In this document: positions 34,471 to 46,711 of the stretch, one piece after another | How the letters are laid out: every line of letters begins with the position of its first letter | Position numbering within the stretch: the first letter of the stretch is position 1 | Assembly (NCBI RefSeq): GCF_001514305.1 | Contig: NZ_KQ949096.1 | Coordinates: forward strand, 64,131 to 128,130 | Direction of reading: 5' to 3' | Origin: Streptomyces dysideae | GTDB lineage: Bacteria > Actinomycetota > Actinomycetes > Streptomycetales > Streptomycetaceae | DNA length: 64,000 nucleotides | Translations under genes and position numbers: made by a program | The notes under the pieces: generated by a model | Told to the model about the DNA's origin: nothing | Database searches by the model: none | What the model saw: only the letters and a program-made list of their open reading frames with translations

Positions 34471-35229
34471 ATGCCCTACGACCCGTCAGCCTTTCCGCCC
34501 TTCGCCGTCACCGTGGACCTGGTCGTGCTGACCGTGCGCCGTCATGCCCTGTGCGCGCTGGCGGTGCGCAGGGGGGAACCGCCCTTCCAGGGGCGCTGGG
34601 CACTGCCCGGCGGGTTCGTCAGGGCCGACGAGGATCTGGCGCAGGCCGCCGCGCGCGAGCTGGCCGAGGAGACGGGGCTGCGGGTCCACGACCCGGCCGT
34701 CCCTGTGCAGGACAACGGCGCCCATCTGGAACAGCTCGCGACCTACGGCGACCCCAAGCGGGATCCCCGGATGCGCGTGGTCAGCGTCGCCCATCTGGCA
34801 CTCGCCCCCGACCTGCCCGCACCCCGGGCGGGCGGCGACGCCAGCAACGCGCGCTGGGCGCCGGTCGAGGAGCTGCTGCAGCAGGGCGGCTACGGCCGTG
34901 ACGGCGAACCGGTCGCGCCGCTCGCCTTCGATCACGCGCAGATCCTGGCGGACGGGGTGGAGCGCGCCCGCTCCAAGATCGAGTACTCGTCGTTGGCCAC
35001 CGCGTTCTGCCCCACCGAGTTCACCGTCGGCGAGCTGCGCCGCGTCTACGAGGCGGTGTGGGGTGTGGCGCTCGACCCGCGCAACTTCCACCGCAAGGTG
35101 ACGGGCACACCGGGATTCCTCGTCCCCACCGGCGGTACGACCACGCGCCAGGGCGGCCGCCCGGCACAGCTCTTCCGCGCCGGCGGTGCCACGCTGCTCA
35201 ACCCCCCGATGCTGCGCCCCGAGGTGTGA
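34471..35229 (+). CDS. NUDIX hydrolase / NrtR-like regulator
   Basis: The 252-aa protein combines a NUDIX domain with a C-terminal winged helix. The NUDIX box GGFVRADEDLAQAAARELAE, followed by ETGL, is complete with REL-EE. The C-terminal part (ATAFCPTEFTVGELRRVYEA and LDPRNFHRKV) matches the DNA-binding half of NrtR-type proteins. Such proteins bind ADP-ribose and regulate NAD metabolism in several bacteria. A short inverted repeat lies 13 bp upstream. Because the NUDIX box looks intact, enzyme activity is possible as well. Confidence 0.9.
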   Translation: MPYDPSAFPPFAVTVDLVVLTVRRHALCALAVRRGEPPFQGRWALPGGFVRADEDLAQAAARELAEETGLRVHDPAVPVQDNGAHLEQLATYGDPKRDPRMRVVSVAHLALAPDLPAPRAGGDASNARWAPVEELLQQGGYGRDGEPVAPLAFDHAQILADGVERARSKIEYSSLATAFCPTEFTVGELRRVYEAVWGVALDPRNFHRKVTGTPGFLVPTGGTTTRQGGRPAQLFRAGGATLLNPPMLRPEV

Positions 35230-35365
35230 GCCGGGGCCCGGAATCCCACGCCGGACCGGGTCCAGGAGCGAACAGCGAACAAGGGTCCGACCGGGCCGAC
35301 TGCCGTCTGTGGAGCGGGCCTTGCGCTGCCCAAAAAACCGGACATAGCGCGCTATCTTGCATCAG

Positions 35366-37888
35366 GTGATCCAGGCCTTCGGACTGACCAGCAACCCCCG
35401 CAAGGAGCTTCCGCCCGCCGTCGACGACTTCTCCTTCGAGGCGCACGCCGGCCGCGTCACCACGCTCCTCGGAGCGCCGGGTGCGGGCAAGACGACGGCG
35501 CTCAGACTCCTGCTCCAACTCCAACAGGGCCGAGGCATCGCCTACTTCAGAGGCCGGCCCCTGCACCGCATCGCCCATCCGTCGCGCGAAGTCGGGGTAC
35601 TCCTCGGCGAGGTGCCCGGACACCCGGCCCGCACGGTCCGCGGCCACCTCCGCATGCTGTGCGCCGCAGCGGGAGTACCGGTCCGGCGTGCCGACGAGGT
35701 CCTCGAGGTGGTCGGCCTCGTCAGCCTGCGCGACGAACGCCTCGGCGTCCTCTCGCGCGGCATGGACCGCCGCCTCGGCCTGGTCTGCGCCCTGCTCGCC
35801 GACCCGCACACGCTCGTGCTCGACGACCCCGCCGACGGACTCTCGGCCCGCGAGAGCCGCTGGCTGTACGGCATGCTCCGCGCGCACGCCGATCAGGGCG
35901 GCACGGTTCTGTTGACCACGGCCGATCCCAAAGAGGCCGCGCGTACCGCCGACCGGGTCGTCACGCTGGAGCAGGGCAGGCTCGTCGCCGACCAGGAGGC
36001 CGCCGACTTCTCCCGTACCCGGCTGCGCCCCCGTGTCGCCGTCCGCACCCCGCATCCTGCCCGCCTCGCCGCCCTGCTCACCAAGGAGGCCCGCACCGCA
36101 CAGCGCTCCGTAGAGGTCGTCCGCGAGGGCGGCAACCGCCTCTCCGTGTACGGCAGTACCTGCGCCGACGTCGGCGAGACCGCGTTCCGTCACGGCGTGC
36201 TCGTACACCAACTCGCGGACGAGGTCGGGGATATGGGCCCTGGCGCGGGAGCGGACGTCGAGGACGTGCCGCGGACCGTCGGTGAGCCGCTGGTGCCGGA
36301 CTGGCATGCCCTCGGGGTTGCGCGCGGTGCGCCGCAGGCGGTGGACGGTGAGTCGGCCGACGGCAGTGCCTGTGGGGTGTCAGGTGAGTTGCCGCGGACG
36401 TCGGATGGTGAGTCGGCCGGCGGTGCTTGTGGGGAGCCGGGTGAGTTGCCGCGGACGTCGGATGGTGAGTGGGTCGGCGGCAGTGCCTGTGGGATGTCGG
36501 ATTGGTCGCCGCTGACGCCGGACGGTGAGGCGGCCCATGGCCGTGCGCGCGGAGCTTCAGCCGAGGCGCCGCAGGCGGCAGACGGCGTCCGGCCCGGCGC
36601 CAGTGCGCCTACGGCAGCGAGGGGGACGCCGCTCAAGAACGGAACATCCTGCATGCCGGACGACGAGTCGGCCGGGAGCGGTGTTCGTGAAGGCGCCGCC
36701 GAGAAACGGCAGGCGCGGGAGACCGAGTCGGCGGACGCGGCCACCCGGGCAGGGTCCGTCGACGAGCAGGCCTCCGCCGACCGATCGCACCCCTCCGTGA
36801 AGGCGCACCCGCCCGCCGGCACAAGCGCAGCCCCGTCCTCCACCGACGCCGGTCCGACCACAGGCCCAGCCGCAGAACCGCGGACGTCTGCCGCCGACAA
36901 CACGGCCCAACCCAAGGCGCCCGTATCCACCACCGGCGCCACCGCTCGCACCCTCCGCGGCACGGATCATCCCGCGCAGACCGCTCCGGCGGCCGGTCCC
37001 GGAGACACGCCTGCGGTCGGCCGTCGACCTCAGGAGACGCCGCGCTCGCATTCCCGGACCCGGAGCCTCCGCCCCGCCGAACTGCCCGCTCTGCCACCCC
37101 CCATCTCCGTCCGCCCCGCCCCCAGCCCGCTCCGCCCGCTCCGCTACGAACTGCGCCGCGCCGCCGGAATCGGCACGGGCTTCCTCACCGGGGCCGCCGT
37201 GCTCGTGGTGTCCGCCCTCACCGCCGTACTCCTGGCCCGCATCGGCCACACCCCGCAGCCGCGCCTGCTCGTCGCGTGGCCGCAGGGGCTGCCGCTGCCG
37301 CCCGCGGCGCTCGGCGCCGGGCTGCTCGGCGCGCTCGCCTTCGGCGACGAGTTCCGCCACCCCGCCCTGGCGGCGGACCGCGGCACCGTGCCCCGCCGGC
37401 TGGGGCTGCTCACGGCCAAGCTCCTCGTCTCCGGGGCCACCGCGCTGCTGCTGGCCTTCCTCACGGTGGGCTGCGACGCCGAAGTGCTCTATCTCGTCTA
37501 CGGACGGGAGCTCGCTCAGGTTCCCGCAGAGTGGCTTTCGCTGAGCGCGAGTTGGCTCGGGCTGGTGGTCGGGTGCGCCTGGGCCGGTGTGCTGGCCGCA
37601 GGTGTCTTCCGGTCGACCACGGCCGGACTCGCGGCGGTGGTCGCCGTACCGGTCCTCGTCGTCCCTCTCGTACAAAAGGCCTTGGAGGGTCCGTCCGTGC
37701 GGTCGGCGGCCGGTCTTCCCCTGCGGCTGCGCGAGGTGTTCCTGCTCCAGTGGCCCTTCGGAGGAGAGCGCTATCTGGCCGCCGCCGCGCGCGTTGTTGC
37801 CCAACCCGTGGGCGGCGCGCTGGCGTTGTCCCTGACCGCGCTGCTCTGCGCGTATCTGCTGACGACCCTGCGTAGCAGGGTCCGATGA
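35366..37888 (+). CDS. ABC transporter: ATP-binding domain fused to a C-terminal membrane domain
   Basis: The 840-aa protein starts with an ABC ATPase: Walker A GAPGAGKTT, signature-like LSRGMDRRLGLVCALLADPH and Walker B TLVLDDPADG. From about residue 300 to 585 runs a Pro/Ala/Gly-rich acidic linker with degenerate repeats. The last 250 residues have about six membrane helices (FLTGAAVLVVSALTAVLLAR, LLLAFLTVGCDAEVLYLVYG). Exporter-type transport is likely; the substrate is unknown. The GTG at 35366 gives the usual family start VIQAFGLTSNPRK. A TATCTT element ends 7 nt before it, so translation may be leaderless. A TTG 9 nt earlier is an alternative. Confidence 0.87.
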   Translation: MIQAFGLTSNPRKELPPAVDDFSFEAHAGRVTTLLGAPGAGKTTALRLLLQLQQGRGIAYFRGRPLHRIAHPSREVGVLLGEVPGHPARTVRGHLRMLCAAAGVPVRRADEVLEVVGLVSLRDERLGVLSRGMDRRLGLVCALLADPHTLVLDDPADGLSARESRWLYGMLRAHADQGGTVLLTTADPKEAARTADRVVTLEQGRLVADQEAADFSRTRLRPRVAVRTPHPARLAALLTKEARTAQRSVEVVREGGNRLSVYGSTCADVGETAFRHGVLVHQLADEVGDMGPGAGADVEDVPRTVGEPLVPDWHALGVARGAPQAVDGESADGSACGVSGELPRTSDGESAGGACGEPGELPRTSDGEWVGGSACGMSDWSPLTPDGEAAHGRARGASAEAPQAADGVRPGASAPTAARGTPLKNGTSCMPDDESAGSGVREGAAEKRQARETESADAATRAGSVDEQASADRSHPSVKAHPPAGTSAAPSSTDAGPTTGPAAEPRTSAADNTAQPKAPVSTTGATARTLRGTDHPAQTAPAAGPGDTPAVGRRPQETPRSHSRTRSLRPAELPALPPPISVRPAPSPLRPLRYELRRAAGIGTGFLTGAAVLVVSALTAVLLARIGHTPQPRLLVAWPQGLPLPPAALGAGLLGALAFGDEFRHPALAADRGTVPRRLGLLTAKLLVSGATALLLAFLTVGCDAEVLYLVYGRELAQVPAEWLSLSASWLGLVVGCAWAGVLAAGVFRSTTAGLAAVVAVPVLVVPLVQKALEGPSVRSAAGLPLRLREVFLLQWPFGGERYLAAAARVVAQPVGGALALSLTALLCAYLLTTLRSRVR
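36281..36583 (+). repeat. Degenerate tandem repeat in the ABC transporter linker
   Basis: Five units of 57-66 bp start at 36281, 36347, 36407, 36464 and 36524, each opening with GGTGAG. Units 2 and 3 share a 30-bp identical stretch (36384-36413 and 36441-36470). Unit lengths are multiples of three, so the reading frame is kept. The encoded pattern is roughly DGES-GG-ACG--GELPRTS. Confidence 0.8.
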
Positions 37889-37950
37889 CGACCGTCAGAA
37901 CCCTTTCGGTCCCGCCGTGCGCACAACTCCCCGGGGAAAGCCCATTTCTT

Positions 37951-37958
37951 TCCGATAA
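37951..37958 (+). promoter_or_regulatory. SigmaWhiG-type -10 element of whiH
   Basis: TCCGATAA matches 7 of 8 positions of the sigmaWhiG/FliA -10 consensus GCCGATAA. whiH is known to depend on sigmaWhiG in S. coelicolor. A clean TAAA -35 at normal spacing is not visible; GAAA at 37936 is closer than usual. The element is 93 bp before the start codon. Confidence 0.5.
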
Positions 37959-38050
37959 GGCGTCAATTGCGACGGGGTGAGCGATCACCCTTTCGTGTGC
38001 TTTTCACCAAAGACCTCAAGGGAGTTGGAGACGGCGCCGACAAAGGACTC

Positions 38051-38938
38051 GTGAGTACCCTTGCGCACACCATGATGACCGCCGCCCGCGCCGCCGACTC
38101 CGGTCTCGCCGGCCCGGGCGAACTTGACCGCTACCCCTACGCCGAGGCGTCTGTCGCCGACCGCGTCGGAGTCCCCTCCTGGGACGGCGCCGACCCGGAG
38201 CTGGGCCGCGTGGGCCGGCGTGCCGCAGGCAGCCGCGGACGCGGACTGCACGGCCAACTCGTCCAGCAGCTGGGCCAGATGATCGTCTCCGGCGACCTGG
38301 GCGCCGACCGGCCGCTGGTGCCCGAAGAGATCGGCCAGCGCTTCGAGGTCTCCCGTACCGTCGTCCGTGAGTCGCTCCGCGTCCTGGAGGCCAAGGGCCT
38401 CGTCAGCGCCCGGCCGAACGTCGGCACGCGTGTGCGTCCCGTCAGCGACTGGAACCTCCTCGACCCGGACATCATCGAGTGGCGGGCCTTCGGCCCCCAG
38501 CGCGACGACCAGCGGCGCGAGCTGAGTGAGCTGCGCTGGACGATCGAGCCGCTCGCCGCGCGCCTCGCCGCTGGGCACGGACGCGAGGACGTCCAGCAGC
38601 GCCTCGCCGACATGGTCGAGATCATGGGCCACGCCATGAGCCAGGGTGACGCGCTCACCTTCTCCCGCGCCGACGCCGAGTTCCACTCCCTGCTGATCCA
38701 GATCGCGGGCAACCGCATGCTGGAGCATCTCTCCGGGATCGTCTCGGCGGCCCTTCAGGTGTCCGGCGGCCCGGTAACGGGCTGTGACCGGCCGAACGAG
38801 GCGTCGCTTGGGCACCACGGCAGGATCGTCGACGCAGTCGCCGCCGGCGAGGGCGCTGGGGCCGAGGCGGCCATGCGCCAACTGCTCACCGTCCATCCCG
38901 AGGCGGAGCGCGTGGTGCCCGCCCCGCGCGAGCACTGA
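38051..38938 (+). CDS. whiH: WhiH, GntR-family sporulation regulator
   Basis: The 295-aa protein is a FadR-subfamily GntR regulator. The wHTH lies at residues 80-145 (LHGQLVQQLGQMIVSGDLGA, then RFEVSRTVVRESLRVLEAKG). An FCD ligand domain follows with metal-binding type residues (RADAEFHSLLIQIAGNRMLE, GHHGRIVDAVAAGE). In S. coelicolor WhiH is needed for sporulation septation in aerial hyphae. The GTG at 38051 follows AAGGA and gives the known start VSTLAHTMMTAAR. A sigmaWhiG-like -10 lies upstream and a long hairpin terminator downstream, separating it from hrdB. Confidence 0.96.
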   Translation: MSTLAHTMMTAARAADSGLAGPGELDRYPYAEASVADRVGVPSWDGADPELGRVGRRAAGSRGRGLHGQLVQQLGQMIVSGDLGADRPLVPEEIGQRFEVSRTVVRESLRVLEAKGLVSARPNVGTRVRPVSDWNLLDPDIIEWRAFGPQRDDQRRELSELRWTIEPLAARLAAGHGREDVQQRLADMVEIMGHAMSQGDALTFSRADAEFHSLLIQIAGNRMLEHLSGIVSAALQVSGGPVTGCDRPNEASLGHHGRIVDAVAAGEGAGAEAAMRQLLTVHPEAERVVPAPREH

Positions 38939-39010
38939 CCGCGCCACGGTTGGCGCGGCCGGGGGTGCCGCCCCCTCCTGCGGTATCGCCCGGCCGGCGA
39001 ACCGTCTCCC

Positions 39011-39053
39011 GTCGGACCTCGCAGGATCCGCGGCGGATCCTGCGAGGTCCGAC
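39011..39053 (+). terminator. Long hairpin terminator between whiH and hrdB
   Basis: A perfect 20-bp inverted repeat (39011-39030 and 39034-39053) has only a 3-nt loop. It starts 73 bp after the whiH stop. Confidence 0.85.
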
Positions 39054-39365
39054 GGTGCGACGACGTGGTGCGATCGTCGCAGGGCCTACGCTTGAGGATG
39101 TGGGTGACCTCTTCTGTCCGTGTCCATCCGTTTTTGATCGCTTACGGGGTGTGACTCGGGCCACGCAGATTGGGCGTAACGCTTGTGGAAACAGCGCGAT
39201 GACCTAAGAGGTGACTGCCGAGGAGGGAATACGGACGCCATTCAAGGCGCTGTGCATCTCCCCGGCCCCGCCCGCGCCGTCGGCCCGATCCCCCGGCCGG
39301 TGGTCGGCTCCTGTCCGCTGTGGACGGGGCCGGAAGCCGTTTTCCAACGTTCCGAGAGGTTGTTC
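39054..39365 (+). promoter_or_regulatory. hrdB promoter and leader region
   Basis: This 312-bp stretch separates the whiH terminator from hrdB and must hold its promoters. GGAAT at 39226-39230 followed after 18 nt by GCT resembles the sigmaR motif GGAAT-N18-GTT. A sigmaR-dependent second hrdB promoter is known in S. coelicolor, but here the -10 has one mismatch. The main promoter was not located with confidence. Confidence 0.4.
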
Positions 39366-40898
<1,533 letters not shown>

Positions 40899-40916
40899 GT
40901 CGTAGTCGTACGACGA

Positions 40917-40951
40917 CGAAGGCCCGGCCCCTGGATGGGGCCGGGCCTTCG
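40917..40951 (+). terminator. hrdB terminator
   Basis: A perfect 15-bp stem (40917-40931 with 40937-40951) and 5-nt loop begin 19 bp after the hrdB stop codon. Confidence 0.88.
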
Positions 40952-41018
40952 TGCTGCGGGCCATGACTCTCTGCGTGACTCTGGGTGTCCGATCAACACT
41001 CCGGAGTAAGGAGCATGC

Positions 41019-41873
41019 ATGCGTTGTCGTATCGCCCGGACGCTGGCCCGGCCGTTGGTTCTGGCGGTCGCCGCAGCCGCCATACCCCTGGTGTCCGCCG
41101 CCCCCGTGGCCGCCGACAGCATTGTCGTCGGCGGTTTCCCGGTCGACGTGTCCGAGGCTCCGTGGACAGTGGCGTTGGCGAGCCGTGACCGGTTCGGGGG
41201 TACGCGCGCGGGGCAGTTCTGCGGTGGCGCGGCTGTCGGCCCGACCACCGTGCTCACCGCGGCGCACTGTCTGGCCGAGGACGTGCTGGGCGCGCCACCG
41301 GACCGGGTGCGCGATCTCAAGGTCATCCAGGGCCGTACGGACCTTCTCTCCGGCCGGGGCCGGGAGATCCCCGTGCGCGACACGTGGGTGAACCCGGACT
41401 ACGACGGGGTCAGTAACGCCGGGGACTTCGCTGTGCTCACCCTGGCGGCAGAGCTTCCCCAGGGTTCGGTCATCGGGATGGCGGGCGCCGGTGACGCGAC
41501 CTACGAACCGGGCGTGGGGGCGATGGTCTTCGGCTGGGGTGACACCACGGGTTCCGGCGACTACACACGCGGCCTGCGGGCCGCACGCGTGCACGTGCTG
41601 CCTGACGCCCGCTGTGAGGAGGCGTACCCGGGCAGCTCTGAGGGCACCTATCTCGCCGCCACCATGCTGTGCGCGGGGGAGGAGGAAGGCCACCGTGACG
41701 CCTGTCAGGGGGACAGCGGCGGGCCGCTGGTCGCCCAGGGGAAGCTGATCGGGCTCGTGTCCTGGGGGAGCGGTTGTGGCAGGGCGGGCAGTCCCGGTGT
41801 CTACACGCGGGTGTCCGCCGTCCTGCGAACGCTGGGCCGGGACGGTGTGCGCGATCCGCGTCCGGGTGCCTGA
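41019..41873 (+). CDS. Secreted trypsin-like serine protease (S1A)
   Basis: The 284-aa protein has a signal peptide (RRNAs absent; basic start MRCRIARTLARP, then VLAVAAAAIPLV) with likely cleavage after AADS or shortly before. The mature start is close to IVVGGF at 35-40. The triad is His83 (TAAHC), Asp136 (GDFAVLTL) and Ser233 (CQGDSGGP). Asp227 in RDACQ corresponds to the trypsin S1-pocket Asp, so cleavage after Arg/Lys is expected. AAGGAG lies before the ATG at 41019. A 21-bp hairpin terminator follows. The gene between hrdB and parE is conserved in Streptomyces. Confidence 0.93.
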   Translation: MRCRIARTLARPLVLAVAAAAIPLVSAAPVAADSIVVGGFPVDVSEAPWTVALASRDRFGGTRAGQFCGGAAVGPTTVLTAAHCLAEDVLGAPPDRVRDLKVIQGRTDLLSGRGREIPVRDTWVNPDYDGVSNAGDFAVLTLAAELPQGSVIGMAGAGDATYEPGVGAMVFGWGDTTGSGDYTRGLRAARVHVLPDARCEEAYPGSSEGTYLAATMLCAGEEEGHRDACQGDSGGPLVAQGKLIGLVSWGSGCGRAGSPGVYTRVSAVLRTLGRDGVRDPRPGA

Positions 41874-41902
41874 GACGGAGCCCGACTGGGTTCACCGGCC
41901 AC

Positions 41903-41948
41903 GCGTACGGGCGGCTGCCCCTGCTCTCAGGGGCAGCCGCCCGTACGC
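41903..41948 (+). terminator. Terminator between convergent protease and small zinc-ribbon gene
   Basis: A perfect 21-bp stem (41903-41923 and 41928-41948) with a 4-nt loop lies between two converging genes and can serve both. Confidence 0.9.
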
Positions 41949-41987
41949 CGGCCTGTGCCAGAGCTTGCTCGTCGTGGATGCGAGGTA

Positions 41988-42218
41988 TCAGCGCTCTTCT
42001 TCGGAGGCGGATGCCGGAGCAGCCGTCAGCCGCTCCGTCTCGTCCTGTATCTCAGCGGCGATCTTCTTGAGTTCCGGCTCGAACTTGCGGCCGTGGTGGG
42101 CGCAGAAGAGCAGCTCTCCACCGCTGAGCAGGACGACGCGCACGTACGCCTGGGCGCCGCAGCGGTCGCAGCGGTCAGCGGCCGTCAGCGGGCTCGCGGG
42201 GGTCAGAACAGTAGTCAC
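41988..42218 (-). CDS. Small conserved zinc-ribbon-like protein (DUF7455 type)
   Basis: The 76-aa protein starts MTTVLTPASPLTAADRCDRC. Cysteines in CDRCGAQA and CAHHGRKFEP form a likely C-x2-C/C-x-H-H metal site. It is a conserved actinobacterial small protein of unknown function that occurs next to hrdB/parE. Divergent transcription from parE shares a 443-bp intergenic region. Confidence 0.82.
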   Translation of the reverse strand: MTTVLTPASPLTAADRCDRCGAQAYVRVVLLSGGELLFCAHHGRKFEPELKKIAAEIQDETERLTAAPASASEEER

Positions 42219-42661
42219 GTCGCCTCTTCTCTAGCTCGACGAGCTGTCGTACCAGGGTCAACATCCAACCAGCCTCAAAACGTTCCCGCTCGCGGCTTCT
42301 CCCAGAGAGAAATTTTCCGAGGCGGCTGGCTGCTGCCGGTTTGGCGGCGAATGTGCCGTATTGCGTATCTGTCGTGCTTACGGTTTCGCGCTGTCGGTCA
42401 GTGGTCGGTCCCTCCGGCTGGGTTGCCGGTTTGTTCATGAGGACGTGCCCGGAGCCTAAATGGTTCATGCCTGGAAGGGAACGTGATATGTACTTCACTC
42501 CAACGAGGGATCGAACACTCATACGACTCTGGACTAGTCTGAGTTCAGACGAGGGTGGCGTTACACCGGCTCTACCAGGCCTCGGTACCCTCTGAGCGGC
42601 AACCGAAGCCGCGCCCTTACCCAAAAGGGCGTCACCTGAAATTCAGCGAGGAGCGAACCGC
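42219..42661. promoter_or_regulatory. Divergent promoter region of parE and the zinc-ribbon gene
   Basis: This 443-bp region has no gene. It is more AT-rich than its surroundings, as promoters in Streptomyces often are. TCGAACACTCATACGA at 42511-42526 resembles an actinobacterial LexA box (TCGAAC-N4-GTTCGA) with two mismatches in the second half. No promoter hexamers could be set with confidence. Confidence 0.35.
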
Positions 42662-44785
<2,124 letters not shown>

Positions 44786-44873
44786 CCGCTGCGCTTGGCC
44801 GGGGCCGGGTTTGTCTCGGCCTCGGCTTCGCCTTCGGCCCTGTCGTGTTTCCCACCCGAGCGCCGTGGCGGGT

Positions 44874-44891
44874 CTCCACCCGTGGGTGGAG
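44874..44891. promoter_or_regulatory. Palindrome before the DUF1453/two-component operon
   Basis: CTCCACCC-GT-GGGTGGAG is a perfect 8-bp inverted repeat. Two direct ATCCACCC copies follow within about 40 bp. It could be a terminator for parE or an operator for the downstream two-component operon; the direct repeats favour an operator. Confidence 0.4.
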
Positions 44892-45020
44892 GGGCGGCTG
44901 TTCGGGGATCCACCCATGATCCACCCGGGTTCCGATCTGCGGACCTGCGCTTTTCCGTAGCGTCGAAGGCGTCGGCAGCGCTCGCTGTCGGCATCGTCCT
45001 TCTTCGCTCACGGAGGCGTG

Positions 45021-45563
45021 ATGTCCGGGCTCGTCGATGCTTTGCTGATCGCGGCCGCTGTCGTGGTGGTGATCGCGCGGTTGTTGCGCGCACGCCGGAT
45101 GGGTAACGACCGGCGCTGGTGGCTCGTGCCCGTCGGCATGGCCGTCCTGGCGCTGCGCGAACCCGGCGTCGTCGACGCCGGCCACCGCACGGAGGCGCTC
45201 CTCCTGCTCGGTGCCGAGCTGGTCGTCGGCCTCGCCATGGGAGCCGCCTGGGCCTGGACGACCCGCATATGGGTGGCGCCGGACGGTTCCGTGTGGAGCA
45301 AGAGCACCAGGAAGAGCCTGGCCGTCTGGCTCGTCGGCCTCGCCCTGCGCGTCGGCCTCTTCGCGTGCGGCGCGGTGCTGGGCGTACGCCAGGACACCTC
45401 CGCCCTCCTGCTCGCGCTCGCGGTCACCCTGCTGGTCCGCTCCGGCATCCTGGTCCGGCGTGCCCAGAGCATCGTCCAGGAGGACGGACGAGCCGCGGCG
45501 AGCGGCCGGAGCACGGCGTACGGTGACGACGTGCCCCGGCCCGCGCGGAAGGAGCGTGTGTGA
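45021..45563 (+). CDS. DUF1453-family membrane protein
   Basis: The 180-aa protein has about five membrane segments (ALLIAAAVVVVIARLLRARR, RWWLVPVGMAVLALREPGVV, ALLLALAVTLLVRSGILVRR). It is encoded first in an operon with a sensor kinase and response regulator; its end overlaps the kinase start by 4 bp. Such small membrane proteins next to a NarL-type two-component system may serve as accessory sensors. GGAGG lies before the ATG at 45021; a GTG 3 nt earlier is possible. Confidence 0.78.
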   Translation: MSGLVDALLIAAAVVVVIARLLRARRMGNDRRWWLVPVGMAVLALREPGVVDAGHRTEALLLLGAELVVGLAMGAAWAWTTRIWVAPDGSVWSKSTRKSLAVWLVGLALRVGLFACGAVLGVRQDTSALLLALAVTLLVRSGILVRRAQSIVQEDGRAAASGRSTAYGDDVPRPARKERV

Positions 45564-46711
45564 CGGAGAACGTCTGGACGCGCTGGCCCTCCCGTGAGGC
45601 GCTCGGGCGCGAGGGAGTCTCCCAGCCCCGACGACTGGTTGCCCGGGCCGTGCGGCTGATGGTCCTGGGCATGCTCCTGTGGGGCGCCGTCAGTATCGCT
45701 CCGGGGCATCGCGGGGGCGCGGTCGGAGCGGTCGTCGGCATTCTGGTGGCGGCGCTGATCGCCTGGGCCCTCTTCCGCACGACGCACGACCACCGGCTCT
45801 GGCCCTCGCTCGCGCTCATCACGGTGCTGCTGGGGATCGCGGTCGCCGCCCAGGCTGCCGGCTTCCCGGTTCCCGCCCTCGTCATATGGTGCGGCTGCGC
45901 GGTCACCGCGCTGGAAAGGCTGCCGCTCGCGGCCGCCCTGCCCGTGTCCTCGGTCGCTCTCGCGTCGTACGCGGGGTTCAACGACGACTCGTGGCTGAGC
46001 ACAGCGACCACGGCAGCCGGGCTCGCCCTCGCCGGATACGTCCTGCGGCTGGACGCCGAGGCCCGGGCCAACGCCCAGCGGCTGCTCGCCCAGGAGCGGG
46101 CCGCGCGGGCGGCCGAGGCGGAGACGGCGGCCCTCGCGGAGCGGGCGCGCATCGCGCGGGAGATCCACGACGTACTGGCCCACAGCCTCTCGGCGCAGCT
46201 GGTGCACCTGGAGGCGGCCCGGCTGCTGATCGAGCGGGGTGCAGACCGGGACCAGATCCTCGAAAGGGTTGTGGCGGCACGGGGCATGGCGCGGGAAGGT
46301 CTTGCCGAGACCCGGCAGGCGCTGTCGGCGCTGCGTGGGGAGCTGACCCCGCTGGAGGATTTCCTGGCCCGGCTGGTCGGTACGGCCGACGGGGCCGAGG
46401 TCACCATTACGGGTGAGCGCAGACCGCTGCCGGCCGAGGCGTCGCAGGCCGTGCGCAGGGTCGCCCAGGAGGCTCTGACGAACGTCCGTAAGCATGCGCC
46501 GGGTGCCAAGGTGCGGGTGCGGCTGGACTACGCCGAGCAACAAGTGACCCTGGACGTGCGGGACTCGGGCGGTGCGCCGGGCGAACTCACGGCGTCGGGA
46601 GGCGGGTACGGTCTGCTGGGCATGCGGGAGCGTGCCGAGTTGCTGGGCGGTTCGCTGGCCGCCGGACCGGGCAAGGAGGGGTTCGTGGTGACGCTGAAGG
46701 TGCCCGTATGA
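45560..46711 (+). CDS. Sensor histidine kinase (HisKA_3, NarL-type)
   Basis: The 383-aa protein has four to five N-terminal membrane helices, then a short coiled segment (LAQERAARAAEAETAALAER). The phospho-acceptor His lies in IAREIHDVLAHSLSAQLVHL, the HisKA_3 dimerisation box. The ATPase domain follows (VRRVAQEALTNVRKHAPGAK, DSGGAPGELTASGGGYGLLG). It overlaps the membrane protein gene before and the response regulator gene after by 4 bp each. It should phosphorylate the NarL-type regulator next to it. The signal is unknown. Confidence 0.92.
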   Translation: MTENVWTRWPSREALGREGVSQPRRLVARAVRLMVLGMLLWGAVSIAPGHRGGAVGAVVGILVAALIAWALFRTTHDHRLWPSLALITVLLGIAVAAQAAGFPVPALVIWCGCAVTALERLPLAAALPVSSVALASYAGFNDDSWLSTATTAAGLALAGYVLRLDAEARANAQRLLAQERAARAAEAETAALAERARIAREIHDVLAHSLSAQLVHLEAARLLIERGADRDQILERVVAARGMAREGLAETRQALSALRGELTPLEDFLARLVGTADGAEVTITGERRPLPAEASQAVRRVAQEALTNVRKHAPGAKVRVRLDYAEQQVTLDVRDSGGAPGELTASGGGYGLLGMRERAELLGGSLAAGPGKEGFVVTLKVPV

